Of a stretch of DNA of 64,000 bases, positions 34,662 through 46,759 are shown piece by piece. Both the position numbers and the translations under genes were made by a program. Origin of the DNA: Hermodice carunculata (taxonomy: Eukaryota > Annelida > Polychaeta > Eunicida > Amphinomidae). The notes beneath the pieces were generated by a model that worked only from the letters and a program-made list of their open reading frames with translations, made no database searches and was not told the origin of the DNA. Location of the stretch: positions 30,341,859 through 30,405,858 of the forward strand of contig OZ026617.1 of NCBI GenBank assembly GCA_964020975.1, in the 5' to 3' direction. The stretch's first letter is position 1; each line of letters opens with the position of its first letter.

Positions 34662-35040
34662 ATGGATTTCCTCACGTTTACTCAGTCCTTTTGGGTCTCA
34701 GAGGGTGGACTTGGGCATTCTGCGTACATGTCTGCCCCACCCTGGGTTTTTTGTTTCGTAGCTGTGTGGGCCCTGTTGATTCTTGGGTTTGGCGTGCTTG
34801 ACCCTGTGACACAATATGTTAGGTGGGGTCATTTTATTACTGTCTTTATTAATTATATTGCTGTTAACTGTAACGTGCTACTGCATCTTTCTTTATTTGT
34901 GCACTTGTAAATTTTATTGGTTATTATTCTAACTGTATGGTGTCCTTTTGTGCCACAAATGATTATATATGTACTTTGTGATTTGCCTTATATGAATTTG
35001 AATGTTTTTCCCGCAATTTCGAGCGTTCAATAAAATAATA
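34662..35040 (+). other. Small hydrophobic ORF followed by an AATAAA signal
   Basis: An 82-codon frame (34662-34910) has a hydrophobic segment at ~29-47 (VFCFVAVWALLILGFGV). About 120 bp further on lies AATAAA at 35029-35034. The arrangement resembles the 3' end of a transcript or retroelement, but no family is recognised and the frame may be chance. Confidence 0.2.
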
Positions 35041-35049
35041 ATGTTACGT

Positions 35050-37900
35050 CCAAAAAGTAAAAGAAATCGTTAATTCTTGCAAAATGAAGTATATAGATAA
35101 AGAAGATAGAGCTTTGGTCTGGGATTCTGTTAAGTGTTAACTTAGTGGCATATTTATCAAATGTTCTAAAGGTAAACCTTTCTTAATGTGTATCACTGAG
35201 CAAAGTTTGCAAATAGAGTTAAACAGTAGCATGGTTAAAGAATTTCATAGCAATGAAGATAAAGTTCAGCTTTTAAAATTACAAAATCAGTTAACCGACA
35301 TTCACGATATACAGACTAAAGGTGTAATGATTTGGTCACGTCCTCAATGGACAGAGCTGGGAAAAAAGCACAAAATATTTTAAGGTTTAGAAAAAAGAAC
35401 TATGTCAATAAATGCACCAATAAACTAACACATAACAGAAAAGAAGTAACTAAGCCCTCTGATATCCTGCAAGAAGGAAAGAGAAATTTTCAACATTTAT
35501 ACAACTCCTGAAACTTATACTGGCAACGGCTTCACAAACAGATACAGCGAAACAAACGTTGAATACTACAAGTTTGCCCAAGTCACCAAGCACTGATGAA
35601 TTTTAATTGTGACAGAATTTTAACAATACAGAAATGAACTAATGCCCTTAAATTATTTTAAAATGGAAAGAGCCCTGGATCAGACGGTTTCAATGCTGCG
35701 TTTCATAAGTTGTTTCTGGCCTGTTCTCAAAGATTGTGTTTATAGCAGTTTTTAATATGCATTTCAAAAGGGAAAACTCTCCATTGTTTAATATAGGGGA
35801 ATCATTTTATTATTCCCGTAAAAAAAATAACTCCAGTTTTTATATAAAAAAAAAAGACAAGCCAAAAAAAAAAAAAAAAAAAACCAAAAGCAAAAACATC
35901 ACAAAAAAACAAACAAACAAACAAACAACCAAACAAACAAACAAAAAAAGAAAAATAGAAAAAATGGCGTCCTTTATCTCAGTTATACATGGACTATAAT
36001 ATATTATGTAAAGTTTTAGCATTGTGACTCAAAAAAAATCTAATAAGTGAAGATCAGATGGGTTACATACAAGGTAGATTCATTTGTGAAAACGTTGGGT
36101 TGATTGCTGATGTAATACAATTCTACAAAAAGCAATAACACAGTGGACTCCTGTTGCTTGAAAATTTTGAAACAGGTTTTGACTTCATTGAATGGAATTA
36201 TATTGATAAAGTCCTCTTGGCTTTTGATTTTGAACCAGTCTTAAAAGGTTTCAGATGATATTTAGTAGTGTTTCTAGTTGTCAGATTGATAATGGAACCT
36301 TTTCCTGCATCCTTTTCTTTGTCAAAAGGTGTTAATCAATGATGCTGTTTGGCTCAATTTTTCTTTGTATTGGCAGTTGAATCTTTGCCAATCATGAATA
36401 GGACTACTAAGAGTATTAAAGGACTACAGCTGGGGACCAAGAAATTCATGTCAGCCAACTGGCAGACGATACCAGGTGCTTTTGTAACTGAGAAAATCAG
36501 GATAGGAATATGAAGTATAAAATGGTTTTATATATTACTCAGGGTTAGAATTCAATCTGAAAACCTTAATATACTTTCTCGGAGTCAAGAAATTTGATGA
36601 GGACTGGGATGTCCCAGTGTTTGGGAATTAAAGAGAGTGCACATCATTGGGTATAGTTTTTCACGAAAGTGAAAATCAAATGTGCCAGCTTAATTACAAC
36701 TTCAAGTTATGGTTTTGTAAAGAAATTCTTAAAGTGTGGAGAATGCGAGATTTGGCTGAGAATGTCGACATAAAAAGTCTTAATACTTCCAAGTTGTTAT
36801 ATTCTGTGTGTAAATATATATATATATATATATAAATGGTACGTGTTTTTTGTACTATATAATACATACAGATAAATTTACGTGGAATGACGCTACAGAT
36901 AAACTGAAAGGTTTAAACTGCATTAATGCATATCTAATTGTGGACTTAAAGTTATACAACTCAACAGTCAGGTTTTACCTCTTAGACTAAACTGCCTGTA
37001 ACACACCTTTAGCAACAGAAGTGTTAAGTGGATAAAAGTTTTACAACAGTTCATACCTGACATTGATGTGCTGGAATTATTTTTGAGTACGTGTCTTGAC
37101 CCATTGGATATTCCTCTTTTTTTACATTGATGTTATAAATGCTTAAAAGCAGTTTAAAGGTTTGTCTGATCCAAATGCTATAAAGGAGATTCTCAGTGAC
37201 TTCCTGTGGTTAAATCTATTCATCATGTTTGACCATAAAGCATTATTTTACATCTATTTGTACCTTAAGGGTGTTACGTTTATTGGCAGTACTATAAACA
37301 CTGGTGGTGACTTTCTAACTGCCGAAGAGATATAGCAAAAGTATAATTTTCATATAAATTTTATTCAATATTACTCTGTAAGATCAGCCACACAAAAAAA
37401 TGGAAAAAAAATATTTCAAAAACATTTAATTTCAGAGAAATGCCCTGCACTTTGTTTTTCAAATTACAAAGCAAGTGAAAAATATTGAACATGTATATTG
37501 CAAAGATTTTTATTGGTGCATTATAGAACACTCTACACGGGAATTGCCATCTTGTGTATCCACTTGGTCTGAACTATGTAATATTGATTTGGAAGATTGG
37601 CATGATATATTTTATTTTCTTTCTTAGGTGTAATGGGAAGTAAACATTTGTGTTAACAATTTTCAGTTCTTCATCGATATGTTCCATATGATGTTAAACT
37701 GTTTAAAATGAGTATATTATATTCTTTGACATGCTATTTTTATGCTGCAAAAGAAACCACATTACACAGATTTTGGGAGTGTCAAAATGTTAGTTTTCTG
37801 CACTTCTTAAAACTGAGGAAATAAATATACAGACAGAAGGTAATTATATAATTTTATATATTATCAAGGGGGACAGCATATTTTTATGAAAAGGTGGTAA
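35050..37900 (+). mobile_element. Decayed Tx1/L1-clade LINE
   Basis: Plus-strand fragments in several frames follow the order of Tx1-type LINE ORF2: MIWSRPQWTELGKKHKIF (~35325), an RT entry block 'SPGSDGFNAAFHKLF' (~35670), QMGYIQGRFICENV (~36055), an 'ENFETGFDFIEWNYIDKVL' block (~36160), a late RT/connector region (~36570-36640) and a long C-terminal domain including KGLSDPNAIKEILSDFLW (~37160). Stops and frame changes are numerous, so it is an old dead copy. An A-rich insertion interrupts it at ~35820-35960. The 5' end may be just after the AATAAA site at 35029; the 3' end is near 37900. Confidence 0.65.
35822..35952. repeat. A-rich / (CAAA)n tract within the Tx1 LINE
   Basis: A20-type run followed by about ten CAAA units. 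It is either the poly-A tail of an element inserted in the LINE or a microsatellite expansion. Confidence 0.85.
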
Positions 37901-37959
37901 AAGGTTGCAAAATTATAACTTTCCATTCAATATTTGTATTTGAGGCCTCATGTATATAC

Positions 37960-38290
37960 TTTAGCTCAGCGCATCCATGGGTTTGTACACCATGGGCGGT
38001 CAGCAGTTGCTAGGTGGGGAAGGAACTCCTGAGATGCCGGCGCATTGACAGCTCCACAGTGGCATTGTGTGTACCGCCATAGTGCTTTGGCTTCGTCTAG
38101 CAGCATGCATGATGCATCTATTATATTTGGAGTGCTTCCCTGCTGCCTGGACCAGTTTCCATGCTTGGCCTGCCTGGAGGGCAGATTACTCTAGTCAAGC
38201 TAGTACTCCCCCTTCAGTCGCCATATGTGGTGTACAAGCGCAGATGTATGTGCATGAGTTTCTTCAAACTAGAATTTAAACTTGAGTGTA
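37960..38290. other. GC-richer stretch, unrecognised
   Basis: Noticeably higher GC than its surroundings, with a 70-codon plus frame (38067-38279) rich in W, A and C. No domain or repeat is recognised. Its position just after the LINE tail suggests either the original insertion site or an unknown element. Confidence 0.3.
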
Positions 38291-38399
38291 GTCTCTTTGC
38301 GTTGTGATTTATGTTATGATAATATACATGGTCACAAGTATTTAATTACGGCCCTAATGCCTACCTCAAAAACAGTACATGTTTTGCAAAAATATTAAA

Positions 38400-39880
38400 T
38401 AAAGACACATTATGCATATGCAATTTGATGTATCAATGGATACAAAAAGAAATATGACAATAAAATTGAAATTGAAAATACATAGAAAGTTTCGAGGATA
38501 AAGAAAATCATAAGAGCGGCTTTGTGTGACAAAGAAACACGCAGACTGGTATAAATAAGGTCACTGTTGCTAACATATACATATCCCCTTGCCAATCGTA
38601 AAAAAATACACCTTAAGTGCAGCACCCCTTTTAAACAAGTTAAGGTCTATTGGTTCGCAGGAGTGTCCTTATCCAATTTAGAAGCGATTGGCTTGGTGGT
38701 TTCGGAGAAGTCCTTTTCACATTTTGCCAGTCCCACCAGGTATACACCCGACCTCTGAAAAAATAGGTCCAACCTTGAAAAAATGAACAGAGGTCCCTCT
38801 AAACAAACCACTTTTGAGGTCTTACACCCCTTCCCCTATGTACACCTCAGTCCACCTACTGTTCTCAAACTAAAGTAAACTAAACTAAACAATACACGCT
38901 CAAATACTTTCTCAATATTTGCACTTATATGATGATGATAAAAGAAACACACCTTCATTTTATCACTATATGTGACAACGTTTAGTTCATAAAATGTATA
39001 TTTCGTTAAGAGCAGCCAAAAAAAAAAGAGTCTATACAGATCCCTTCGGTTTGTCCCATGCAAATTTACAACTTAACTAGACACAGGCGTCGGGCTAGCA
39101 GATAACGTTTCAGACTGTGCGTGTGTTCTGGGGTGAAACTGAAAGTGCCAATGCTAATGTCGATCTGCACACATCACGGCAAAGCTGAAATCAGGTCTAA
39201 CTATACATTACTAAATTTGAAAATTTCCTTAAATGTTGGTACGGACTTATAAAATGCAATGATATATTAACCTGTAATACAAGGGTACCATACTATCAAC
39301 GCCATGCTATCTTCCCTCACCAAGCTTGATCGTTAGTTTCAATGCCGACAGGAACGTGCACAAAATGTCAAAACAAACGCACTCATTGTTTGTCTAGGAT
39401 TAAACATTCCATGTGTCTGTCCTGAACAAAACAGTTTCTATTGCCACTACACACCACTTATCGTACACAAATTAAGCCGAGGCCCTGAATTAAAACAGTG
39501 GAGATACTCTCCCAGCTATTGATCGTGCAGAGTGAGCGATGTGATTTTTACCAAGTTGTTGTGCACGCGGTCCACATGCTGAAATCGGGTCAGCTGTCTA
39601 GACATACTCATGCAACACAAAATATGGTTAATATTGTGGAAACGGACAACATATTCACAAATAGATGATATCGAACATTAAAAAAAGCCCATATCTGACA
39701 TACAGTGATCAGTATAAGAACCGTTTTTAACTCCTCATTGTCACCATTTCTGTGTTAAGCGAAGCTGTCTTCGGATCTAGCATCCATTTTGGCCAAGGCT
39801 GTTCATATTCGATATCTTAGCACCGACGCATAGTACACACACCACCTCGTCTTTCAAGGCAGGGAGAAAAAGAAAAACAA
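38400..39880. other. Non-coding, nothing recognised
   Basis: Intergenic sequence with no supported gene, domain or shared repeat. Confidence 0.35.
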
Positions 39881-39889
39881 AACATACCA

Positions 39890-40540
39890 AAATTTATTTT
39901 AAAAAAAAAATGCAAAAAGATTGCCACCTGGTGAACACATTAAAAATTCCGGCCGCTTAAGGACATTCCTGTGTGATTTTGAAGGAATTGGGCGAGCAGT
40001 TTCAGATAATATATATTATTTTAATTTGCCTGCTCCCCCCCCCCAAAAAAAAATGGAAAAATCATAAATATCTCACAATTAATTGGAGAATGATCATTCA
40101 AACAACTTGCTTAGGATTAATTCACTAGAGGAACCTTGCCACCAAGTTTGAAATGAATCCGGCAGACCCATTTCAGTTGAAAATAACAACGACGCACAAA
40201 AATTCTTAAAGGTCGCAGCACAACATCTTGCGACAAAAACGGTCTAGAGGTCTGCAGAAGTCCCTATATGATGTCGCAGCAATTGGCTGAGCCGTTTTTT
40301 TTAGAGATTATTTAACTTTGGACTAAAAAATGAACAAAAAATTTCATTTAAAAATACTGAAGCTTAACCATAAATTTGAACAAACTTGGTAGAGAACTAC
40401 CCAAGGTATATTTCCACTAAGTTTGAAGTCAATCTGCCCTGCGGTTTTAGAGATGAAGTCGAAAATATGAATTGTTGGCAACAAACAAAGGACCATTAGA
40501 TAAGCTAAGCTACTTACAAGTCAGCTGAGCTAATAATAAC
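39890..40540 (-). repeat. T-repeat copy, inverted, with terminal-like core
   Basis: The reverse complement gives the T-unit blocks in order, and at the right edge 'ACAAGTCAGCTGAGCTAATA' (about 40518-40537) mirrors the 'GCTCAGATGACTTGTCAG' start seen at 16875. This places the presumed element end at ~40540. A C-run and A-run near 40036-40053 interrupt it. Confidence 0.7.
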
Positions 40541-40699
40541 CATGTGCAGGACACTATGATTATGTTGTCAAATGTCACTTCATCTTAAGTGCGTAATTCT
40601 CAGCATCAGAAATATAGTCCATTTGACCTTTTGTTAAAATTTATTACTGAAATCCCATAGACATCAACTTTCGTTTAATATGAATATGTAATCATATGC

Positions 40700-41215
40700 A
40701 AGGTACAGTTGTCAAAGTTGGACTTTATTGCTGCAATGCTCACCACACTAATCTGTTTTGACATATGTAGCTTGAATGGAGGTATCTTAAATAATCAAGC
40801 AGCATACAATACCCCGAGGAAGCGTACTGCTGACATTTAATACTTTCAAATACCCTTGTATCTAAAAGTACGAAAATATGTTGTCCATAGTTGGGCAATG
40901 AGACCGTCATTGCAGAAAGCAAACAGCCAAAGTATAGTAAATGCGACTGTGAATATATTAGTAATAATAATGTAGGATGCATCAGGTTTCATTTGATTTG
41001 GAAACATTACAAGCAAAACAGGATTAAACGATTTTGAATATATGTGTACTCTAATTTGTGACACAGTGACTCCATTAACCCTGAGCTTCGGTTTATGTTC
41101 TTGGGAGGGCTAAAGTAGGTAAGCTAATCCAGTTTATGTATGTGGTATTGGCTCCCACCATGTACCCAATTTGAAGTTATACGGCACATTTGAATGACAA
41201 GCACCTTGTTTGAGG
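40700..41215 (+). repeat. Duplicated segment, direct partner of 53.0-53.6 kb
   Basis: Collinear with 53010-53560. Anchors are 'TGTCCATAGTTGGGCAATGA' (40881 and 53201), 'AGGATTAAACGATTTTGAAT' (41019 and 53346) and 'GGGAGGGCTAA' (41103 and 53429). Minus-strand frames in both copies are not conserved well enough to support a gene. Confidence 0.8.
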
Positions 41216-41705
41216 TAATCTGTCAAAAAATACTTCTCGTGTTTATTTTGGACGCATAATTACATATTCATTATACCAAACAATCAAACGCCTTTCAATT
41301 TCTATTTCCGGATAATAATAGTTTGCATACAAGCAATATTTGCTTTTCCCATCGTTTTGATTATCTGTTTATTGACTGAGACAGACTCAAGAAATGCCAA
41401 TGCTACTCTTTACTTCTACTTACAAACAAAATAGAGTCACTCAGTGTTACGTGTGATAGTAGATTTTAATTTAGATGATTTTTGTCGAGAGAGTAAAATG
41501 AAAAAAATCCCAAAATGTCATATTTGTAGCCACCTAATAGTATAATGACTACTTAATTAAGTGTCACAAACAACGGCGATTCGTCGCATCAGAACTTCAA
41601 TTGTACCTGTTACCCATTATGTCCCTTCAGTGCATACGATTTCTATTTTATGATGTTTCATACTTTTGTTTTTCTACCTCAAAATATAATTTAATGCATT
41701 AGAAA
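41210..41705 (-). repeat. Duplicated segment, inverted partner of 53.96-54.48 kb
   Basis: The reverse complement matches 53960-54475 in order: 'GAGGTAGAAAAACAAAA', 'ATATTAGGTGG'-type and 'AACACTGRGTGACTCT' blocks, then 'GCAAATATTGCTTGTATGC'-type and 'CCAAATAAACA'-type blocks. The flanking segments of the pair are direct, so an inversion happened in one of the two copies after duplication. Confidence 0.75.
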
Positions 41706-41709
41706 TTAT

Positions 41710-42035
41710 TGCACATAATGGGTATACAATGGTTACAGATGGTGCAAGTCTTCTCTTTTGAACTTCAAAAGCCATCTAGGGTGTCGGTAACATCGTTGTA
41801 CATGACTTGCTGTTCACTTTTGCTAATTATTCTAGTAAGAAGAGTCCCTTTTCCAGCTTGGGGGTGTCTTGGTTACTTTTACACACAGTACACAATCAAA
41901 ATGCACACCTGTGAAGTCATATTCTGGTCATTTTACGTTTAATTGGTTCAACATCGTATAAATGGTGCCTGACAGGCATGCAGAAAATTATTTTTGTATT
42001 TTCATAATCAGTAAGGTTACGTATATCTTATATAT
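41710..42035. other. Non-coding, nothing recognised
   Basis: A 77-codon plus frame (41709-41942) covers this spacer but shows no domain, and no equivalent is seen in the 53-55 kb partner. Confidence 0.35.
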
Positions 42036-42039
42036 CTTA

Positions 42040-42905
42040 TTAAGGCCTACTTCCTTTCTTTTGCTGTAAATTCAGCTGACTGACAAGTCAGGAGAATCAA
42101 AAGTGATAGGCCTACCTACCAGGTCTCGTTTTATTTTTGGCAGAAGTAATAAAATTTGGGTTTTGAGTGGCTAAGCCTATACGTTTTGGAAACACTATAG
42201 TCTATAGTTAATGAATATTTCAAAGGTTGAGTGGACCGGTTTAAACCACCAGGTGCCTTTTATGGGCGATTACCCGTCTCAGGTCTGGAGTGAAAATTTG
42301 TTTCTTCACATTGGTATTGATAGATGAATGTTGATGCTTTGGTACCTCTGAAATCTCTTTGCTGTCATTCTTGGGTTTAGAATTTATGCATATGGGTCAT
42401 GTTTTTCTGTACTACTTGATAAATACTTCATTGCCTGTATTGTGCTGTGGGCTTTGTTCTCGGACTCATAGTTTTAATGGGATTCGAGTGTGTTTATAAT
42501 GTTCCAGATTCATAAATATTACAAAAAACGATGCAGGCCTACTTTCTTCTTTTGCTGTAAACTCAGCTGACGTACAAAGCAGGAGAACCAAAAAGTCATT
42601 GGCCTACCAGGTCTCTTTTTTTTTTGGCAGAAGTGATACAATTTGGGCTTTGAGTGGTTAGGCCTTTACATTTTGGAAACACTATAGTCTGTAATTAATG
42701 AAGAATATTTTAAAGGTTGAGAGGACCGGTTCAACCCACCAGTTGTCTTTTACGGTTGACTGCCGGTCTCCAGTCAGGAGTGAAATTTGTTTCTTTACAT
42801 TGGAATTGGAAGATGAATGTTGATGCTTTGGTAACTCTGAAATTTCTTTGCTCTCATTGTTGGATTTGGAATTTATGAATATGGGTCATATTTTTCTGCC
42901 CTGTT
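42040..42905 (-). repeat. S-repeat tandem pair, inverted
   Basis: Two S units on the minus strand. The landmark 'AGGCCTACTT' recurs at ~42044 and ~42535, a period of ~491 bp that matches the 492-493 bp period at 26 kb. The second copy ends at ~42905. The copies are more diverged from each other than those at 26 kb. Open frames spanning the right end (42848-43168) are repeat-derived. Confidence 0.9.
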
Positions 42906-43579
42906 TTATGGAAATGGCTGAAGGTTATATCATGCATGCACACCTACCTGCATGCAAACACCAATTAAGAAAAAAAGCTACGTTTATTTCACGACCGGCT
43001 CCATATAAAATGGCCAAGGAAATAACAATCCATTTAAAACTGATCCTTCTTAAGGTGCTGCATACATACTTGAAGAGCTTTACGTGCCAGAAGTATGAGC
43101 GAACATTCATTTTTCCTTTAAGGGGCCCACATAATTCATACGGTTTTAATTCATTCATGATAAAATGACTAACTCATACATTTTATAGTCAATTGAGAAA
43201 AAGGCAGGTATGTATATTTTACAACCTGCTCCATACAATGTGGCCTGAAAGATATGAAGCCTAATTTTATTTGAAATTATCGTGCTGTATATAATTTATG
43301 TCCCTGTCACAAGTGACAGACCATACTTCATACATTATGCAGTGCATATATGCCAAAAAAAAAACCCAGCGAATATATATTGTTCAATTAAGGTGGTCAC
43401 ACAACTCCTCCGTGTCTGATTACTTCACGGTATATTGATGATTAAGTCCCATTTTGGTAAGGAGTGGTTTCTACAAAGGTTGAAAATGTTTAAAATGAAT
43501 ACCTTCAGTACACGCTTTTAAAAAGGGGGCTGTATACCTGGGCGATAGCAGAGGCACATACATTAAATTTAATGATGTA

Positions 43580-44230
43580 TGCATCGATACTACTGTACTG
43601 TTCCACGTTATAGTCATTATCGTCCTCTGCCTGAAGTGGCTCTATACCAGGTGTCTTCAAATTGTTACGCCTGTGTGATATCTGTTTGCATTCATTGCAG
43701 ACTCTTTAAATATCTCCGATCTAAGGTATGGTTTAGCCAATGTAGACTTGAATGTGTTCAACAAATGGCATAGCTTTGCATATTTTCACTGTTTTTGTTT
43801 TTTCTACTACCTTTCTAAAACCGTGTAGCAGATGTTGATACTTTGCAGAATTTTCTTCGGCGGAGATGAACAAAATGTTACACTACTTTGTGATGCAATG
43901 GATCCCTAATCTTTAATGATTTTGTGTTCAATATGGAGACTTGTATGTTCATGCATACAAGGATTACAATGTTCGTCAATGACGACTGCAACGCTAACGG
44001 TAATGCACAATTTCGACTGCATCACCATCCGGGAGATTCATTTCGACATTGGCGGCAATGTACGTTAAGTGGATGTCTAGCAAGTTTGTAAAAATCTATT
44101 TGCTCCACCAATTTCGTTTTTTTTTTCTTTCATGGTCTTTTATTCATTTGTTGGGGAGGAAATCTTTTAAAAAATACGTCCTCGAAACCAATTGCTTTAA
44201 AATTGCACAGGAATGCGTCCTGCTTACAGC
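43580..44230 (+). repeat. Duplicated segment, direct partner of 54.5-55.2 kb
   Basis: Matches 54530-55210: 'AAATTGTTACGCCT', 'TGTGATGCAATGGATCCC', 'CATACAAGGATTACAATGT' and 'TTGTTGGGGAG' occur in order in both. The sequence is distantly T-repeat-like ('GTTTGTAAAAATC' and 'GGCGGCAATGTACGTTA' blocks). Confidence 0.75.
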
Positions 44231-44234
44231 AGCA

Positions 44235-44480
44235 AACTAATTTGTAGCTAATGAAGACTATTTCAAAAGTTCTGCAGACCAGTTTAAAACCGCCCATTGC
44301 CTTTTAAGCGTAACTGCCTGTCCCAAGTCAGGAGTGAAATTTGTTTTGTCGCATTGAAATTGGGAGATGAATTTTGATGTTTTCCTTTTATTGAATGTTT
44401 TTGCTGTCGTTGTCGGGTTGAAATTTTTGAGCACAGGTATTGGTTTTGCTGAAATATTTGTGATGGACTAAAACCTTAAC
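44235..44480 (-). repeat. S-repeat fragment, inverted
   Basis: Diverged S unit (an 'AACCGCCCATTGCCTTTTAA' block, then 'CAAGTCAGGAGTGAAATTTG') at the left edge of duplicated block B, at the same relative position as the S unit at 8090-8480 in block A. It was therefore probably present before the duplication. Confidence 0.65.
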
Positions 44481-46759
44481 ACAAATGGTGTCCTGCCAAG
44501 ACTACTTCAGTGTTGTTTAGATATTTATCTGACCGAACAGTAGACATCGAGTGGCAGGTGAATGTAAACATACAATCTGGTCGAACTGCAACATATTTTA
44601 TAGATATTTTTTTGAAAATATGAGAATTTGAAATATTATTACTAGGCCTCACACTGGAAATATATTTGGTATAACTAAAGGGTTTACCCAAATCGTAGTT
44701 CAAATTAAACCAGCAAATGATGACTGTTCTAAAAAATCGAAAGTGAGACTTCGCATAGTTATTGTCGCATTTCTGAGAAATATTCAATGTGTTCACCAAA
44801 GTTTCTTTTAAAAAAGTGAATAGAACCACTATAAACAAATCTAATGAAAAAAACTTTGTTTCTTTTCGCATTGAATGTGCAAATGTAAGTGTCGGCTTTT
44901 CAAAGAACACACAGATCAACATGGTTTAAACGGAATGTAGGCCATCCATGAAGTACAGGCATTCAATTGACGCCTGTTTCACGTTTAGTTAAAGTAATAT
45001 GTTGGCAAAATAAAAATTCAGACAGATAGATATATAACGTGACAAACTACTCGTGGATGGGAGGTTTGAATCCACTGCCACAGTTATAATTGGGTACATA
45101 TCGATATATTTATATTTTGGACACTTCATTGCTACATGGCATACTATGACTCCAAACAACTTACTTAATTCCGAAATACTACACCATTATGATTCATATG
45201 AATTGACCGCAGGAAGAATGATTTTACAAAAACATTCACGTTTAAGTAAAATGTGATAAACCACTTCCCATTTGAAATAGCTGTCAACAAATCATGCAAG
45301 AGAAGTTAGGGTCAGTTTGAGTGCAAAGAGGTCAAAAAAGGCCCCCTGATTTTGAACAGGCCCAAGGGCGCAATGATGAGTCTAATTACTGATACAGTTC
45401 TGATAGAACTGCTTTTTCTCCTGAAAGGACAAATACATATTGTAGCACAGCAGAGTGTAAAGATATATGTATCAACTGAATAAATGTACTTCTGGGCCAA
45501 TGAATTAAAGTCAAGAGCCAGGTTCTGTTGCAAACTGCTATGTATATGCCAAGGAAAGGTTAAGTATTTTAGACAATACATCTTACATATACTGGGACCC
45601 CGGTGTTTATTTAATCCAAGCTGACAGTTGCAAAATCCACTGATTTCTTTGCAGATACACTTATTGTCTTTTCCCTGTTGTGCTTTTAGTTTTAAGCCAA
45701 TCTGGATCCTATCTATGTTTACACTTACAGCTGAGGATCTTTCTATCGCAAGCAAGAATATTTTTTATGGGCAGATTGAATGAAAACGGCATTGTTTTGC
45801 AAAAAACGAGATGCTTGCCTATGGCATGATATAGTTTATTCATGTTTGTGCTGTGATGACGTGCTTACATTCTATCTGTCTAGATGTGGCCAAACAACGG
45901 AAAATCTGTCTGTCTGTCTGCCGGTAAGTCACCTAGCAATGTGTTTCCTAATTTCCATTAATCGAAAACTTAATGGGATTGAAACTTAGTTAACCATGTG
46001 CTGATATTTCATTTTGTTGCCTACCCAGGTTAGCATTTGAATATTCTTGAATCCGACACTGTCAGTAATACAGCCACATGTTGCATTTTTGTACAAACAG
46101 TCTAAATGCATTTTCCCCAAACATTTCGAAACTAACTGTTCTTACACGCATATGTTAATTACGAAAGGGCAACTATCTATGCTGCTACTGGTAGGTTATG
46201 GATCGGTGCCAGCTTACCAAATAATCAATGATCATGACTCATCAAGATCAATATCCAAATTCAGTCGAGTTTCACATCCATAAACATGAACATGACCAAT
46301 TGCACAGGTAGGTTTATTTCTTCATAATACAAACAACGTGAACCAGTATCTTCCAGCAATAAGTTCGTCAAATCATAAGTCGATTTACTATTCTAGTACA
46401 TTGAACCATAATGTATTCGACATTGTACCAAAAAAGCGGTATGTATAGCACAAAATGAGCATTCTAAAAAAAAAAAAGAATGGTTCAATAGAGGTCGGTA
46501 TGCGTGAATACCATAATCGACACGGCCAAGTTCGTTGTAATTTATCCAGTACAAGTACTTTGTTCGGAGTTGTCCCAGATCGGGGACTGTGCATGTGTAA
46601 GTCCACCAGCATCCAAGGAGCACCGAAAATATATTATGTTTTATGACCATGGACCAGGTCCAGAACCGGCAACCGTCGGCACCAATGTCAACACCACAAT
46701 GTGAGATTAAAGCCATGGGAGTTTGTTCTGAGTGGTAGGCAAATTCTGGTAGACCACTC

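Noticed and set aside
35736-36022. Lysine-rich plus frame and Phe-rich minus frame
   Set aside because: Both are products of the A20/(CAAA)n tract inside the Tx1 LINE.
42848-43168. 106-codon plus frame
   Set aside because: Begins inside the S-repeat copy and overlaps a minus-strand frame; no domain recognised.
44476-44922. 148-codon minus frame, possible gene
   Set aside because: Lies in duplicated block B; the paralogous stretch of block A (around 8480-8900) does not keep the frame, and no domain is visible.
45312-45755. 147-codon minus frame with cysteines
   Set aside because: Also in block B, with no conserved frame at the paralogous place in block A (9350-9790).
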